A stretch of DNA of 64,000 nucleotides from JAGVSR01 sp964458265 (GTDB lineage: Bacteria > Pseudomonadota > Alphaproteobacteria > Rhizobiales > Hyphomicrobiaceae): NCBI GenBank assembly GCA_964458265.1, contig CAYWIF010000001.1, forward strand, positions 186,001-250,000, given 5' to 3'. The notes beneath the pieces were generated by a model. That model saw only the letters and a list, made by a program, of their open reading frames with translations, was not told the DNA's origin and made no database searches. Of the stretch, positions 52,610 through 62,589 are shown piece after piece. Position numbers and translations under genes: made by a program. Positions within the stretch are counted from its first letter, which is position 1. Every line of letters starts with the position of its first letter.

Positions 52610-52975
52610 ATGGCACGCGTCAAACGCGGCGTTACCGCCCACGCCAAGCACAAGAAAGTCCTGAAGGCCGCAAAGGGCTATTATGGTCGCCGCAAGAACA
52701 CCATTCGCGTCGCGAAGCAGGCTGTCGAAAAGGCGCTGCAGTACAATTTCCGTGACCGCAAAAACAAGAAGCGCACGTTCCGCGCTTTGTGGATCCAGCG
52801 CATCAATGCGGCCGCCCGCGAGCACGGCATGACCTATGGCCGATTTATCGACGGGCTGACGAAGGCCGGCATCGAGGTCGACCGCAAGGTTCTGGCCGAC
52901 ATCGCGGTGAAGGACAACGCCGCGTTCAAGGCACTCGTTGACCAGGCGCAGGCCGCGCTGCCGAAGGCCGCCTAA
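52610..52975 (+). CDS. rplT: Large ribosomal subunit protein bL20
   Basis: 121-aa protein needed for early 50S assembly. Canonical start ARVKRGVTAHAKHKKVL, the long basic helix GYYGRRKNTIRVAKQAVEK (about 24-42) and the globular end ALVDQAQAAL. L20 is often an autogenous repressor of its operon. pheS starts 187 bp downstream; a 7-bp hairpin (53005-53011 with 53021-53027) lies between. Confidence 0.97.
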   Translation: MARVKRGVTAHAKHKKVLKAAKGYYGRRKNTIRVAKQAVEKALQYNFRDRKNKKRTFRALWIQRINAAAREHGMTYGRFIDGLTKAGIEVDRKVLADIAVKDNAAFKALVDQAQAALPKAA

Positions 52976-53162
52976 TCTTTGTCACGCCGCTACGCACAAG
53001 CGATGCCGGGGACGCAAAGCCCCCGGCCCGCACACCTCGAATAGACCGTTTCATCGCGCCCTGCGGCGTCTCCTCGCCGCGCACCTCAATTCTGAGGCGT
53101 GCCTCGCGCCGGACTCCGCGGACGGGATGACGGGCATCCGCTTTTTCCGGAGGCCAACTTTC

Positions 53163-54236
53163 ATGTCATCTGGCTCTGACCTTTCCCGGCTCGAAGATGA
53201 TCTCCTGAGCGAGATTGCCGGCGCGAACGATCTTGCGGCGCTCGAGACTGTTCGCGTTGCTGCCACCGGCAAGAAGGGACGCATTTCGGAGTTGATGGCG
53301 CAGCTCGGCAAGTTGCCGGCAGACGAGCGAAAGTCGTTCGGCGCGTCGGTCAATGCCGTGAAAATGAAAGTCTCCGATGCGCTCGACGCGCGCAAGGCCT
53401 TGCTGGAAGCGGCCGCGCTGTCGGATCGTCTCGCAAGTGAACGCGAAGACGTCACGCTGCCGGTGCGGGCGGGTGCGGAAGCCCTGGGGCGGATTCATCC
53501 GGTCAGCCAAGTTCTCGACGAATGCATCGAGATTTTTGCCGACCTCGGCTTCGAGGTGGCGGAAGGTCCCGATATCGAGACGGACGATTTGAATTTCACC
53601 AAACTCAACATTCCGTTGGAGCATCCCGCGCGACAGGAACACGACACGTTCTATTTCAAGCCGAAAGCGGACGGATCGCGGCTGCTGCTTCGCACGCACA
53701 CGAGTCCGGTACAAATCCGGACGATGCAAACGAAGAAGCCGCCGATCCGCATTATCGCGCCGGGCCGGGTGTATCGCTGCGACAGCGACCAGACGCACAC
53801 GCCGATGTTCCATCAGATCGAGGGCCTCGTGATCGACGAGGCGACGCATATGGGACACCTGAAGTGGGTGCTGGAAGAATTCGCGAAAGCGTTCTTCGAG
53901 GTCGATAATGTGACGATGCGGTTTCGCGCGTCGCACTTTCCGTTCACCGAGCCGTCGATGGAAGTGGACATCGATGCATCTGCGATCGGAAAGCCCGGAC
54001 AGTGGCTGGAAATCCTGGGCTGCGGCATGGTGCATCCCAACGTGCTTGCCAACTGCGGGCTCGATCCGGAGAAGTACCAGGGCTTCGCCTTCGGGATGGG
54101 GCTCGATCGCATCACGATGTTGAAATACGGACTGCCGGACTTGCGTGCCTTCTTCTCGGCGGACCTGCGTTGGCTGCGCCACTATGGCTTCTCGATGCTT
54201 GACCAGCCGACACTCGGCGGCGGGCTTTCGTCGTGA
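53163..54236 (+). CDS. pheS: Phenylalanine--tRNA ligase alpha subunit
   Basis: Class II synthetase subunit of 357 aa carrying the catalytic core. Seen: an N-terminal coiled coil (SDLSRLEDDLLSEI start), motif 1-like HPARQEHDTFYF (about 155-166), motif 2 with PGRVYRCDSDQTHTPMFHQIEG (in part, about 198-219) and motif 3 FGMGLDRITMLKYGLPDLR (about 310-328). ATG 53163 is chosen because the longer frame runs into the rplT gene. Confidence 0.96.
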   Translation: MSSGSDLSRLEDDLLSEIAGANDLAALETVRVAATGKKGRISELMAQLGKLPADERKSFGASVNAVKMKVSDALDARKALLEAAALSDRLASEREDVTLPVRAGAEALGRIHPVSQVLDECIEIFADLGFEVAEGPDIETDDLNFTKLNIPLEHPARQEHDTFYFKPKADGSRLLLRTHTSPVQIRTMQTKKPPIRIIAPGRVYRCDSDQTHTPMFHQIEGLVIDEATHMGHLKWVLEEFAKAFFEVDNVTMRFRASHFPFTEPSMEVDIDASAIGKPGQWLEILGCGMVHPNVLANCGLDPEKYQGFAFGMGLDRITMLKYGLPDLRAFFSADLRWLRHYGFSMLDQPTLGGGLSS

Positions 54237-54253
54237 CGCGCGGAGATTGACCA

Positions 54254-54577
54254 ATGTCCCTCGCCATTCCGCTCATCGTCATGACGGTCGCGCTGCTCGT
54301 CGCGTTCGGGCTCGGCTCCCTCATGTGGGCGCGGCCGTTGAAACAGCAGCAGGTGGTGGGCGCACTGGGCGTGGCGGCACTGATGTTGCTGCCCCTGGGC
54401 TATGAAGCTGCAATCTACGACGGCAACTGCTACGCGCTGACTGGCGCAGTGTCGCCCTGCTCCCTAGGCGAACGGCTCGGCCAGAGTTTTGTGTCGGGGT
54501 TTGCCTTTACACTCGCGCCCGCGCTTCTTTGGGTGCTCGTCTTCATCATGGCGATTAACGCCAAGAAGTCCCGTTGA
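54254..54577 (+). CDS. Small hypothetical membrane protein between pheS and pheT
   Basis: 107-aa protein with three hydrophobic helices (about 4-24, 35-52 and 74-102) and a polar loop with two Cys (DGNCYALTGAVSPCSLGE, about 57-74). A disulfide is possible if the loop is periplasmic. It lies 17 bp after pheS and 13 bp before pheT, so it is cotranscribed with the two synthetase subunits. No family was recognised. Confidence 0.7.
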   Translation: MSLAIPLIVMTVALLVAFGLGSLMWARPLKQQQVVGALGVAALMLLPLGYEAAIYDGNCYALTGAVSPCSLGERLGQSFVSGFAFTLAPALLWVLVFIMAINAKKSR

Positions 54578-54590
54578 ACGGAATCGTCCG

Positions 54591-57023
54591 ATGAAATTCA
54601 CGTTGTCCTGGCTGAAAGAGCACCTGAAGACGACGGCGACGGTCGAAGAGATTGCGACCAAGCTTTCGGCCATCGGGTTGGAAGTGGAGAACGTGGAAGA
54701 TCCCGGCGCGAAGCTCGGCGCGTTCACGGTGGCGCGTATTGTGGAAGCCAAGAAGCATCCGAATGCCGACAAGTTGCAGGTCGTGCAGGTGGAGATCGCC
54801 AAGGGGCAGCCGCTGATGGAAGTGGTCTGCGGGGCGCCCAATGCGCGCGTGGGCCTCGTCTCGGTGTTCGCACCGCTTGGCACGTATATTCCCGGCTCGA
54901 ACATCACGCTGGAGAAGAAGCCGGTTCGGGGCGTCGTATCAAACGGCATGATGTGCTCGGCCGCCGAACTCGAACTGTCGGGCGAAAGCAGCGGAATTCT
55001 GGAACTCGATGCGGCGCTGGCCGATAAAGTGGGCAGCCGCTACATCGACGTCGCCGGTCTCAACGATCCCGTGTTCGAAGTGAAGCTGACGCCGAACCGG
55101 CCGGATTGCACAGGCGTGCGTGGCATCGCGCGCGATCTGGCGGCGGCGGGGATCGGGACACTCAAGCATGAAACGCGCATCCACGGTGTCGAGGGGGCGA
55201 ACGATTGCCCGATCGACGTGAAGCTCGCGTTTGCGAAGGGGGCCGAGAGCGCATGTCCGGTGTTTGCCGCGCGCTTCGTCGCCAATGTCAAAAACGGGCC
55301 GTCGCCGGAATGGCTGCAGAACCGTCTCAAAGCCATTGGGCTCAGGCCGATCAATGCACTGGTGGACGTGACCAACTACATTTCCAACGAGCATGGACGG
55401 CCGCTGCACGTCTATGACGCCGACAAGTTGACCGGCGCCATCGTCGCGCGCCTGGGCAAAATGGGCGAAACGTTTCTCGGCCTCGACGGCAAAGAGTATC
55501 ACGTCGACGAGACCATGTGCGTGATTGCCGACGACAAGGGCGTTCTCGGCCTTGGCGGCATCATGGGCGGCGAGGCTTCGGGCTGTACGGAGGACACCAG
55601 GAACGTGCTGATCGAAAGCGCGTGGTTCGATCCTTTGCGCACGGCGGCGACCGGGCGCAAGACCGGCCTCGTGACGGACGCACGTTACCGGTTCGAGCGC
55701 GGAGTCGATCCACAGTCGGTGCTGCCGGGCCTCGATCTAGCGACGCAAATGATCGAGAAGCTTTGCGGCGGCACGCCATCGAAGGCGAAGGTCGCGGGCA
55801 AGGCGCCCGAAACCGCGCGGGTTATTGCGTTCGATACCGGCCGCGTCGCGAAGTTGTCGGGCATTGCCATTGAGACGGCCGAAGTGCGGCGCATTCTCGA
55901 GGCGCTCGGCTGTTCGCTGTCCGGCAAGGGGCATGAGATTACCGTCACGACGCCGACGTGGCGGCCGGATATTCATGGAGCGGCCGATCTCGTGGAGGAG
56001 GTCGTGCGGATCGCCGGTCTCGACCGCATTCCGTCGACGCCGATGGAGCGGACGACGGGCATCGCGAAGCCGGTTCTCACCGAGCGGCAAAAGCGGGCAC
56101 GGCGGGCGCGCCGTACGCTTGCGGCGCGCGGCCTCGTCGAAGCGGTGACGTGGTCATTCCTGCCGCGCGCGGTTGCGGCGCAATTCGGCGGTGGATCGGA
56201 TGCGCTGGAATTGGCGAACCCGATCTCGGCGGACCTGTCGTCGATGCGACCGAGTTTGCTTCCGGGGTTATTGATGGGTGCGGCACGGAATGCCAATCGC
56301 GGGTTTGCGGACGTGGCGTTGTTCGAATTGGGTCAGGCCTACAGTGGCGACCGGCCGGCGGACCAGATGCTCAACGCTGCCGGCGTGCGGGCCGGCACCG
56401 CGGCTTTGCCGGGTTCGGGGCGGCATTGGGACGGCGCGACGCGGGATGTGAACCTGTTCGATGCCAAGGCCGATGCTGTGGCGGTTCTAGCCGCGCTTGG
56501 CATCGATGCCGGCAAGGCTCAGATCACGCGCGATGCGCCGGACTGGTTTCATCCGGGACGGTCAGGTGTTTTGAGACTTGGCCCCAAGACCGTGCTCGCC
56601 CATTTCGGCGAATTGCACCCGCAGACATTGAAATCGCTGGATGTCGAAGGGCCGGCAGTTGCGTTCGAAGTATTCCTCGACGCGGTTCCGCCGGAGAAAC
56701 GAAAGTCACGTGCGCGGCCACCGCTCGCTTCCGTCGATCTCTTACCCGTACGGCGCGACTTCGCGTTTGTGCTTGATGGGGGTGTCGCAGCCGGCGATGT
56801 GGTGAAAGCGGCGGCAGGTGCGGACAAGGCTCTGATTGCTCAAGTGACCGTCTTCGACGTCTTCGAGGGTGGTGCGCTTGCCGTGGAGGGCAAGAAGTCG
56901 CTTGCCGTCGAGGTGACGCTGCAGCCGACTTCGGCGACACTTACGGACGAGGAGATCGAGGCCGTATCGCAGAAAATCATCGCCGACGTGAAGAAGGCGA
57001 CCGGCGGCGAAATTCGCGGCTGA
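54591..57023 (+). CDS. pheT: Phenylalanine--tRNA ligase beta subunit
   Basis: 810-aa partner of PheS. Domain order is standard: N-terminal MKFTLSWLKEHL, an EMAP/tRNA-binding OB domain (about 40-150, with KHPNADKLQV), B3/B4 editing domain (about 210-400; NALVDVTNYISNEHGRPLHVYD in part), B5, the class II core-like domain and the C-terminal ferredoxin-like anticodon-binding domain (PPLASVDLLPVRRDFAFV). ATG 54591 gives the family start. Confidence 0.96.
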   Translation: MKFTLSWLKEHLKTTATVEEIATKLSAIGLEVENVEDPGAKLGAFTVARIVEAKKHPNADKLQVVQVEIAKGQPLMEVVCGAPNARVGLVSVFAPLGTYIPGSNITLEKKPVRGVVSNGMMCSAAELELSGESSGILELDAALADKVGSRYIDVAGLNDPVFEVKLTPNRPDCTGVRGIARDLAAAGIGTLKHETRIHGVEGANDCPIDVKLAFAKGAESACPVFAARFVANVKNGPSPEWLQNRLKAIGLRPINALVDVTNYISNEHGRPLHVYDADKLTGAIVARLGKMGETFLGLDGKEYHVDETMCVIADDKGVLGLGGIMGGEASGCTEDTRNVLIESAWFDPLRTAATGRKTGLVTDARYRFERGVDPQSVLPGLDLATQMIEKLCGGTPSKAKVAGKAPETARVIAFDTGRVAKLSGIAIETAEVRRILEALGCSLSGKGHEITVTTPTWRPDIHGAADLVEEVVRIAGLDRIPSTPMERTTGIAKPVLTERQKRARRARRTLAARGLVEAVTWSFLPRAVAAQFGGGSDALELANPISADLSSMRPSLLPGLLMGAARNANRGFADVALFELGQAYSGDRPADQMLNAAGVRAGTAALPGSGRHWDGATRDVNLFDAKADAVAVLAALGIDAGKAQITRDAPDWFHPGRSGVLRLGPKTVLAHFGELHPQTLKSLDVEGPAVAFEVFLDAVPPEKRKSRARPPLASVDLLPVRRDFAFVLDGGVAAGDVVKAAAGADKALIAQVTVFDVFEGGALAVEGKKSLAVEVTLQPTSATLTDEEIEAVSQKIIADVKKATGGEIRG

Positions 57024-57091
57024 CCATGACGCATTGACCAACGGCTACACTGCGGCGCACGCTGATGCCTTACAGCGGGGAGACCAATTCC

Positions 57092-58435
57092 ATGACTGCG
57101 ACGCGCACGCTGGTGGTTCCGAAACCGGAGAAGACTCACGTCGTGGTGGTGGGCGGCGGCGCCGGCGGGCTCGAATTGGTGACGACTTTAGGCAATAAAC
57201 TGGGGAAGCGGGGAAAGGCGGCGATCACGCTGGTGGATAAGTCGCGCACGCACATCTGGAAGCCGCTGCTGCACGAAATCGCGGCGGGCAGCATGGATGT
57301 CGATCAGCACGAACTGGAATACATGGCGCAGAGCCACTGGCATCATTTCAAGTTCCGGTACGGCGAGATGATCGGCCTCAACCGGGCCAACAAGCAGGTG
57401 ATTCTGGCAGCCACACACGACGAGGACGGTCGGGAAATCACACCGCAGCGGGCGCTCGTCTACGACATTCTCGTGATCGCCATCGGCAGCGTGTCGAACG
57501 ATTTTGGGACGCCGGGGGTCAGCGAAAACGCGATCATGCTCGACACCCAGCAACAGGCCGAACGTTTCAACCGCCGGCTGCTGAACGCGTGCGTCCGGGC
57601 GCAGGCGCAAGAAGGACCGGTGCAGCCGGGTCAGCTGCACGTGACGATCATCGGCGCGGGCGCAACCGGGACCGAATTATCAGCCGAGCTGCATCGCTCA
57701 GTGCGCGGCATCGCTCAGTTCGGCTTGGACAAGATCGAGCCGGAAAAGGACATCAAGATTACCTTGATCGAGGCCGCACCGCGCATTGTGCCGGCGTTGC
57801 CTGAGCGTATCTCGGAGGCGACCTCCGAGACGCTGCGCAAACTGGGCGTGGACATCCGCACGAATTCGCGCGTCACACGGGTGCGCGCGGACGGCGTGGA
57901 ATTGCAGTCGGGCGAATTCATACCTTCGGAACTCGTGGTGTGGGCGGCAGGCGTCAAGGGGCCGGCAGTCCTGAAAGACCTCGACGGACTTGAAGTCAGC
58001 CGCATGGATACACTCGTCGTGAAGCCGACGCTGCAGACGACGCGCGACGAAAACATCTTCGTTCTGGGCGATTGCGCCTATCTCGTGCCGGAAGGCGACA
58101 CCCAGCCGATTCCGCCGCGCGCCCAAGCGGCGCATCAGATGGCGTCGCATGTCTACCGGCAGATTCGCCGCAAATTGGATGGCGAGCCGCTGGAGCCGTT
58201 CAAATACCGCGATTTCGGCTCACTGGTGTCGCTCGGCGACTACTCGACCGTAGGCAGTCTGATGGGTTTCGTGACAGGCCGGAAAATGATGATCGAGGGT
58301 CTGTTTGCAAAAATGATGTACCGCTCGCTGTACAAGATGCACGAGTGGGCGCTGCACGGTTTCTGGAAGGTGGCCCTCGACAGCGTGTCGCGGCTGCTGA
58401 CACGGCGCACGGAGCCGCACGTCAAGCTGCATTAG
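57092..58435 (+). CDS. ndh: NADH dehydrogenase, type II (non-proton-pumping)
   Basis: 447-aa flavoprotein on the cytosolic face of the membrane that passes electrons from NADH to quinone without pumping. FAD-binding VVVVGGGAGGLELV (about 14-27), the NADH-binding Rossmann motif VTIIGAGATGTELSAEL (about 185-201) and the second FAD-binding site IFVLGDCAYL (about 324-333). The C terminus (WALHGFWKVALDSVSRLL) is amphipathic and probably the membrane anchor. ATG 57092 has GGGGAG 9 nt upstream. Confidence 0.93.
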   Translation: MTATRTLVVPKPEKTHVVVVGGGAGGLELVTTLGNKLGKRGKAAITLVDKSRTHIWKPLLHEIAAGSMDVDQHELEYMAQSHWHHFKFRYGEMIGLNRANKQVILAATHDEDGREITPQRALVYDILVIAIGSVSNDFGTPGVSENAIMLDTQQQAERFNRRLLNACVRAQAQEGPVQPGQLHVTIIGAGATGTELSAELHRSVRGIAQFGLDKIEPEKDIKITLIEAAPRIVPALPERISEATSETLRKLGVDIRTNSRVTRVRADGVELQSGEFIPSELVVWAAGVKGPAVLKDLDGLEVSRMDTLVVKPTLQTTRDENIFVLGDCAYLVPEGDTQPIPPRAQAAHQMASHVYRQIRRKLDGEPLEPFKYRDFGSLVSLGDYSTVGSLMGFVTGRKMMIEGLFAKMMYRSLYKMHEWALHGFWKVALDSVSRLLTRRTEPHVKLH

Positions 58436-58647
58436 TCTTACCTAGCCTGCTCCTAAGCGCGACGGGGACGGCCGGCGGTATTTGGCCGGGCTGTTTATGC
58501 TTTGCTGGCACATGGGACTTCGTGTGACGCGGGGGTGACATAACCGTCCCTGGCGGGTCCTTGGGGGATGTGCTACCTCCCGCCCCAATTGTTGCCGGTT
58601 CGACCGGTCCCAGCCCGGACCCGGCCATCCCCAGACAGAGACCGAAT

Positions 58648-60486
58648 ATGAAGCTCAGAAATATCGCGATCATCGCGCACGTCGACCATGGAAAGACGAC
58701 GCTCGTCGATGAACTTTTGAAACAATCCGGCTCCTTCCGCGACAATCAGAAGGTTGCCGAGCGCGCGATGGATTCCAACGACCTCGAGCGCGAGCGCGGC
58801 ATCACCATTCTAGCAAAGTGTACGTCGGTGATGTGGAAAGATACCCGCATCAACATCGTGGATACGCCGGGGCATGCCGATTTCGGCGGCGAGGTGGAGC
58901 GCATTCTGAATATGGTCGACGGCGTCATTGTACTCGTCGATGCCTCCGAGGGGCCGCTGCCGCAGACGAAATTCGTGGTTTCGAAGGCCTTGAAGCGCGG
59001 GCTTCGGCCGATCGTCGCCATCAATAAAATCGACCGGCCTGACGAGCGGCACCTCGATGTCTTGAATGAAATCTTCGATCTGTTCGCCAACCTCGACGCC
59101 ACGGACGAGCAGCTTGATTTCCCGGTGCTGTACGGTTCGGGCCGCAACGGCTGGATGGCGCTGGCGCCGGAGGGTCCGCAGACGGACCTCGCGCCGCTGT
59201 TCGATCTCGTGCTCGACCATGTGCCGCCGCCGGCGGTGGACGACGGCCCAGTACGGATGCTGGCGACGACACTCGAAGCCGATCCCTTCTTGGGGCGAAT
59301 TCTGACCGGACGTATCACGTCGGGCACCATCAAACCGAACATGCCGCTGAAGGCGCTGCGCCACGACGGCACGCTGGTCGAGACGTTCCGCGTGACGAAG
59401 GTGCTGGCGTACCGGGGCCTGGACCGAATTCCGGTCGATGAAGCCAGCGCCGGCGAAATCGTCGCCCTGGCCGGCATGACGGACGCGACGGTCGCCGACA
59501 CCCTTTGCGATCCCGCCGTCGATCAGCCGCTGGCCGCGCAGCCGATCGATCCGCCGACACTGTCGATGACGTTTCGCATCAACGATGGACCATTTGCGGG
59601 CCAGGAAGGCAGCAAGGTGCAAAGCCGCGTCATCCGTGACCGGCTGATGCGCGAAGCGGAGCGAAATATCGCGATCAAGGTGGCCGACAGCGACGAGACG
59701 GACAGCTTCATCGTTTCCGGGCGCGGCGAACTTCAGCTTGCGATCCTGATCGAGAATATGCGGCGCGAAGGGTTCGAACTGACGGTTTCGCGGCCGAAAG
59801 TGGTGATCAAGCAGGACCCAGAGACGGGGCAGAAGCTGGAGCCCATCGAGGAAACCATCATCGACGTGGACGACGGCTTCACCGGCGTCATCGTGCAGAA
59901 GCTCTCCGAGCGGCGCGGCGATCTCATGGAAATGCGCCCGTCGGGCGGCGGGCGAACGCGCATGGTTTTCCTCGTGCCGACGCGCGGACTGCTGGGCTAC
60001 CAGTCGGAACTGCTGTCAGACAGCAGAGGCACCGCGGTCATGAACCGCCTGTTTCACTCCTACGCTCCGTTCAAGGGCGATATTCAGGGCCGGCGCCAGG
60101 GCGTGCTCATTTCCAATGGAACGGGCGAAGCGACCGCATACTCGATCTTTCATTTGCAGGATCGCGGACAGTTCATGATCGGCGCGCAAGCGCGGGTCTA
60201 CGAAGGCATGATCGTCGGTGAGCATTCGCGCGATAACGATCTCATCGTTAATGTCGTGCAGGGTAAGAAACTCACCAACGTCCGTGCGTCGGGCAAGGAT
60301 GAAGCTCTAACTCTTGTTCCGCCGATGAAGCTGACGCTCGAAAAGGCGATGTCGTACATCACCGACGAAGAGCTTGTCGAAATCACGCCGGAGACGATCC
60401 GGCTGCGGAAGCGCTGGCTCGACCCCAATGAGCGTAAGAAGCAAGAACGCAAACGAGAGGCCGAGCGTGAAGCGGACGTTGCTTAA
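58648..60486 (+). CDS. typA: Ribosome-associated GTPase TypA/BipA
   Basis: 612-aa translational GTPase related to EF-G, involved in 50S assembly and stress adaptation. G1 AHVDHGKTT (about 9-17), G2 ERERGITI, G3 DTPGHADFGG (about 71-80), G4 NKIDRP, then domain II, the EF-G-like domains III and V, and the BipA-specific C-terminal domain (VRASGKDEALTLVPP, about 548-562). Start ATG 58648 (MKLRNIAIIAH). It ends with a highly charged Lys/Arg/Glu tail. Confidence 0.95.
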   Translation: MKLRNIAIIAHVDHGKTTLVDELLKQSGSFRDNQKVAERAMDSNDLERERGITILAKCTSVMWKDTRINIVDTPGHADFGGEVERILNMVDGVIVLVDASEGPLPQTKFVVSKALKRGLRPIVAINKIDRPDERHLDVLNEIFDLFANLDATDEQLDFPVLYGSGRNGWMALAPEGPQTDLAPLFDLVLDHVPPPAVDDGPVRMLATTLEADPFLGRILTGRITSGTIKPNMPLKALRHDGTLVETFRVTKVLAYRGLDRIPVDEASAGEIVALAGMTDATVADTLCDPAVDQPLAAQPIDPPTLSMTFRINDGPFAGQEGSKVQSRVIRDRLMREAERNIAIKVADSDETDSFIVSGRGELQLAILIENMRREGFELTVSRPKVVIKQDPETGQKLEPIEETIIDVDDGFTGVIVQKLSERRGDLMEMRPSGGGRTRMVFLVPTRGLLGYQSELLSDSRGTAVMNRLFHSYAPFKGDIQGRRQGVLISNGTGEATAYSIFHLQDRGQFMIGAQARVYEGMIVGEHSRDNDLIVNVVQGKKLTNVRASGKDEALTLVPPMKLTLEKAMSYITDEELVEITPETIRLRKRWLDPNERKKQERKREAEREADVA

Positions 60487-60705
60487 CGAAATGTGCGCGT
60501 AGTTCCCGCGTTTATGTAGGATAATTTCCTTATAATCTCAGGAATTCTTCCTCTTGCTAAAGTTTGCGGCATCGCCACATAAGCTGTTAGCGGAAGATGC
60601 TAAATCATCCGTGATCCGGCGTGGATACTCTCACGTTTGCATGAGTCTATCCGGGTCATCGTTTCCCCAAACGGCTACTCATCCATTCAATTCGGAGGTT
60701 CACAC

Positions 60706-60963
60706 ATGAAGAAGTCGCTCATCGCGATGACCGTTCTCGCACTCTCGTCGGGCGTCGCTTTCGCTGACGACAAGCCGTCGGCTGAAGAAGCAGCCGGTAT
60801 CGCCGCCACGGCGAAGGCATGGGGCTGCTCGGGCGGCGAAGGCGAAAAGGAATCGGAAGGATCTGGCGTCCTCGAACTCAACGATGCCAAGTGCGCCGAC
60901 GGTGCGAACTACGATATCAAGATGGACAAGGCCTTCAAGGTCATCAGCATCACCGCTGACTAA
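60706..60963 (+). CDS. Small secreted hypothetical protein, PepSY-like
   Basis: 85-aa product with a signal peptide (MKKSLIAMTVLALSSGVAFA, cleavage before DDKPS). The mature part has two Cys (WGCSGG and DAKCADG) and ends in a beta-rich KMDKAFKVISITAD, weakly like the end of a PepSY domain. A strong CGGAGG ribosome-binding site precedes the ATG. Own promoter upstream (60487-60705) and own terminator downstream suggest an independently expressed, possibly abundant periplasmic protein. Confidence 0.75.
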   Translation: MKKSLIAMTVLALSSGVAFADDKPSAEEAAGIAATAKAWGCSGGEGEKESEGSGVLELNDAKCADGANYDIKMDKAFKVISITAD

Positions 60964-61002
60964 GTCCAGCGCCGGGACCATTTAAATCCCGCGGACAGTT
61001 TC

Positions 61003-61040
61003 GGGGCGGCAACCATTCAGGTTGCCGCCCCTTTCTTTTG
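61003..61040 (+). terminator. Strong rho-independent terminator after the small secreted protein
   Basis: 12-bp perfect stem (61003-61014 with 61020-61031), 5-nt loop and TTTCTTTT tail. Confidence 0.92.
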
Positions 61041-61119
61041 CAGCCATCCGGATTGTCAATTTTGACATTGCCACGCGCGCGCTGCTTAGTGTGCCGGTGC
61101 ATCAGAGACGAGGGCGATC

Positions 61120-62463
61120 TTGACCGGGACCATATCCGCTGCAGCGGCTGCCGCAGCATCAGGCCCACCTGTTGCCTGGCCCACTGGCGTTACGCCGACT
61201 GCGGAGTATGAGGCTGCAATCGGATACCTGCGCGAGCCCGGCGGAAATCTGTTCGTCACCGGGCGGGCGGGTTCGGGTAAATCCACGCTCCTTCGCTGCA
61301 TCCGCGATCTCATACCGCAAGACGTGGCCGTCGTGGCGCCAACGGGTCTCGCGGGTGTCAACGTCGGCGGACAGACCATCCACTCGTTCTTCGGCCTGCC
61401 GCCGCGCCTCATAAAATCCGACGATATCCGACGGAGCCGGAATGGCCAGGTCATGCGGCGCCTGAAATTTCTGATCATCGACGAAGTCTCGATGGTACGA
61501 TCCGATGTGATGTGGGCGATGGATATGTCGCTCAGGATCAATCGCGGCCGGCCGCGGGAAGCGTTCGGCGGATTGCGACTCGTGATGTTCGGGGATTTGC
61601 ACCAGTTGCCGCCCGTGGTGCAGGAGGCGGACGTGGCCCAATATCTCGACAGTGAGCATGGCGGGCCCTTCTTCTTTTCCGCGTCGGGCTTGCGCGAGGG
61701 CCTGGGCACCATGCTCTTGGAACTCAATCAGGTATTCAGGCAGAGCGACGAGGGCCTGATCCGGGTTCTCAACCGCATTCGAGAGGGCGATGTCGAGGAA
61801 GACGATCTCGCGCTGCTCAATGAGTGCGTGCGTCCTGTTCGTTCGCTGGGCGAGGGCGACGCCTACGTTATCCTGACGCCCACGAACGCGGCGGCCCAGC
61901 GGATCAATATGGCCTATCTCGATGCACTTCCAGGGCGGGTCCACAGCTACGAGGCGGGGGTCAGCGGCGAGTTCAATCCCAGCGCGCAGCCGACCGACGC
62001 GACTCTCATTTTGAAGCAGGGCGCAAAAGTCATTCTGCTGCGGAACGATCCGGACCGGCGTTGGGTGAATGGCACCGTCGCGCGCATTTCGCGGCTGACC
62101 GACAAGCAGGTCTGGGTCGATGTGAATGGCAAGGAGTTCGAGATAGAGCCCGCGGCGTGGGAGAGCCGCCGCTATGCGTTCGATACGCAGCAAGATAAGG
62201 TCGTCGAGACGGTTGCCGGCACATTCCGGCAATTTCCATTGCGGCTCGCCTGGGCGTTGACGATCCACAAGGCGCAGGGACTGACGCTCGACAAAGTGTA
62301 TATCGATCTGGGCCGGGGAACCTTTGCGCACGGGCAGGCGTATGTGGCGTTATCACGGTGCCGGTCGCTGGATGGTCTCGCGTTGGCACGGCCGTTGCGG
62401 CCGGCGGACATCCTGTTTGATCCGGCCGCCATGGGTTACAGGAACCACTTTCCCGCCCTGTGA
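61120..62463 (+). CDS. Pif1/RecD-like superfamily 1 DNA helicase
   Basis: 447-aa ATPase. Walker A VTGRAGSGKSTLL (about 46-58), motif Ia APTGLAGVNVGGQTIHSFF, Walker B LIIDEVSMV (about 117-125), motif III GDLHQLPPV (about 158-166), motif IV VFRQSDEG and the C-terminal UvrD-like motifs LTIHKAQG (about 382-389) and YVALSRCRS. Pif1-like helicases unwind 5'-3' and resolve DNA structures. The start is TTG, with GAGGG upstream; no ATG fits the N terminus. Confidence 0.9.
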   Translation: MTGTISAAAAAAASGPPVAWPTGVTPTAEYEAAIGYLREPGGNLFVTGRAGSGKSTLLRCIRDLIPQDVAVVAPTGLAGVNVGGQTIHSFFGLPPRLIKSDDIRRSRNGQVMRRLKFLIIDEVSMVRSDVMWAMDMSLRINRGRPREAFGGLRLVMFGDLHQLPPVVQEADVAQYLDSEHGGPFFFSASGLREGLGTMLLELNQVFRQSDEGLIRVLNRIREGDVEEDDLALLNECVRPVRSLGEGDAYVILTPTNAAAQRINMAYLDALPGRVHSYEAGVSGEFNPSAQPTDATLILKQGAKVILLRNDPDRRWVNGTVARISRLTDKQVWVDVNGKEFEIEPAAWESRRYAFDTQQDKVVETVAGTFRQFPLRLAWALTIHKAQGLTLDKVYIDLGRGTFAHGQAYVALSRCRSLDGLALARPLRPADILFDPAAMGYRNHFPAL

Positions 62464-62511
62464 CACTGTCGCAAGAGGCCGACCAGAAAGGTTTGATTCT
62501 GATCAATTGTT

Positions 62512-62522
62512 TTGCGATGCAA
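62512..62522. promoter_or_regulatory. PhaR-like box TTGC-N3-GCAA
   Basis: Perfect dyad TTGC-GAT-GCAA, 222 bp before the phasin start. PhaR, the polyhydroxyalkanoate-sensing repressor of alphaproteobacteria, is known to bind TGC-rich dyads of this type. Confidence 0.4.
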
Positions 62523-62589
62523 GGTCGCTTTTAATGTCGCAGTTTCAAAGACATATATGATTTCTTAGATAGCCTCGTCAGTTTTGATG

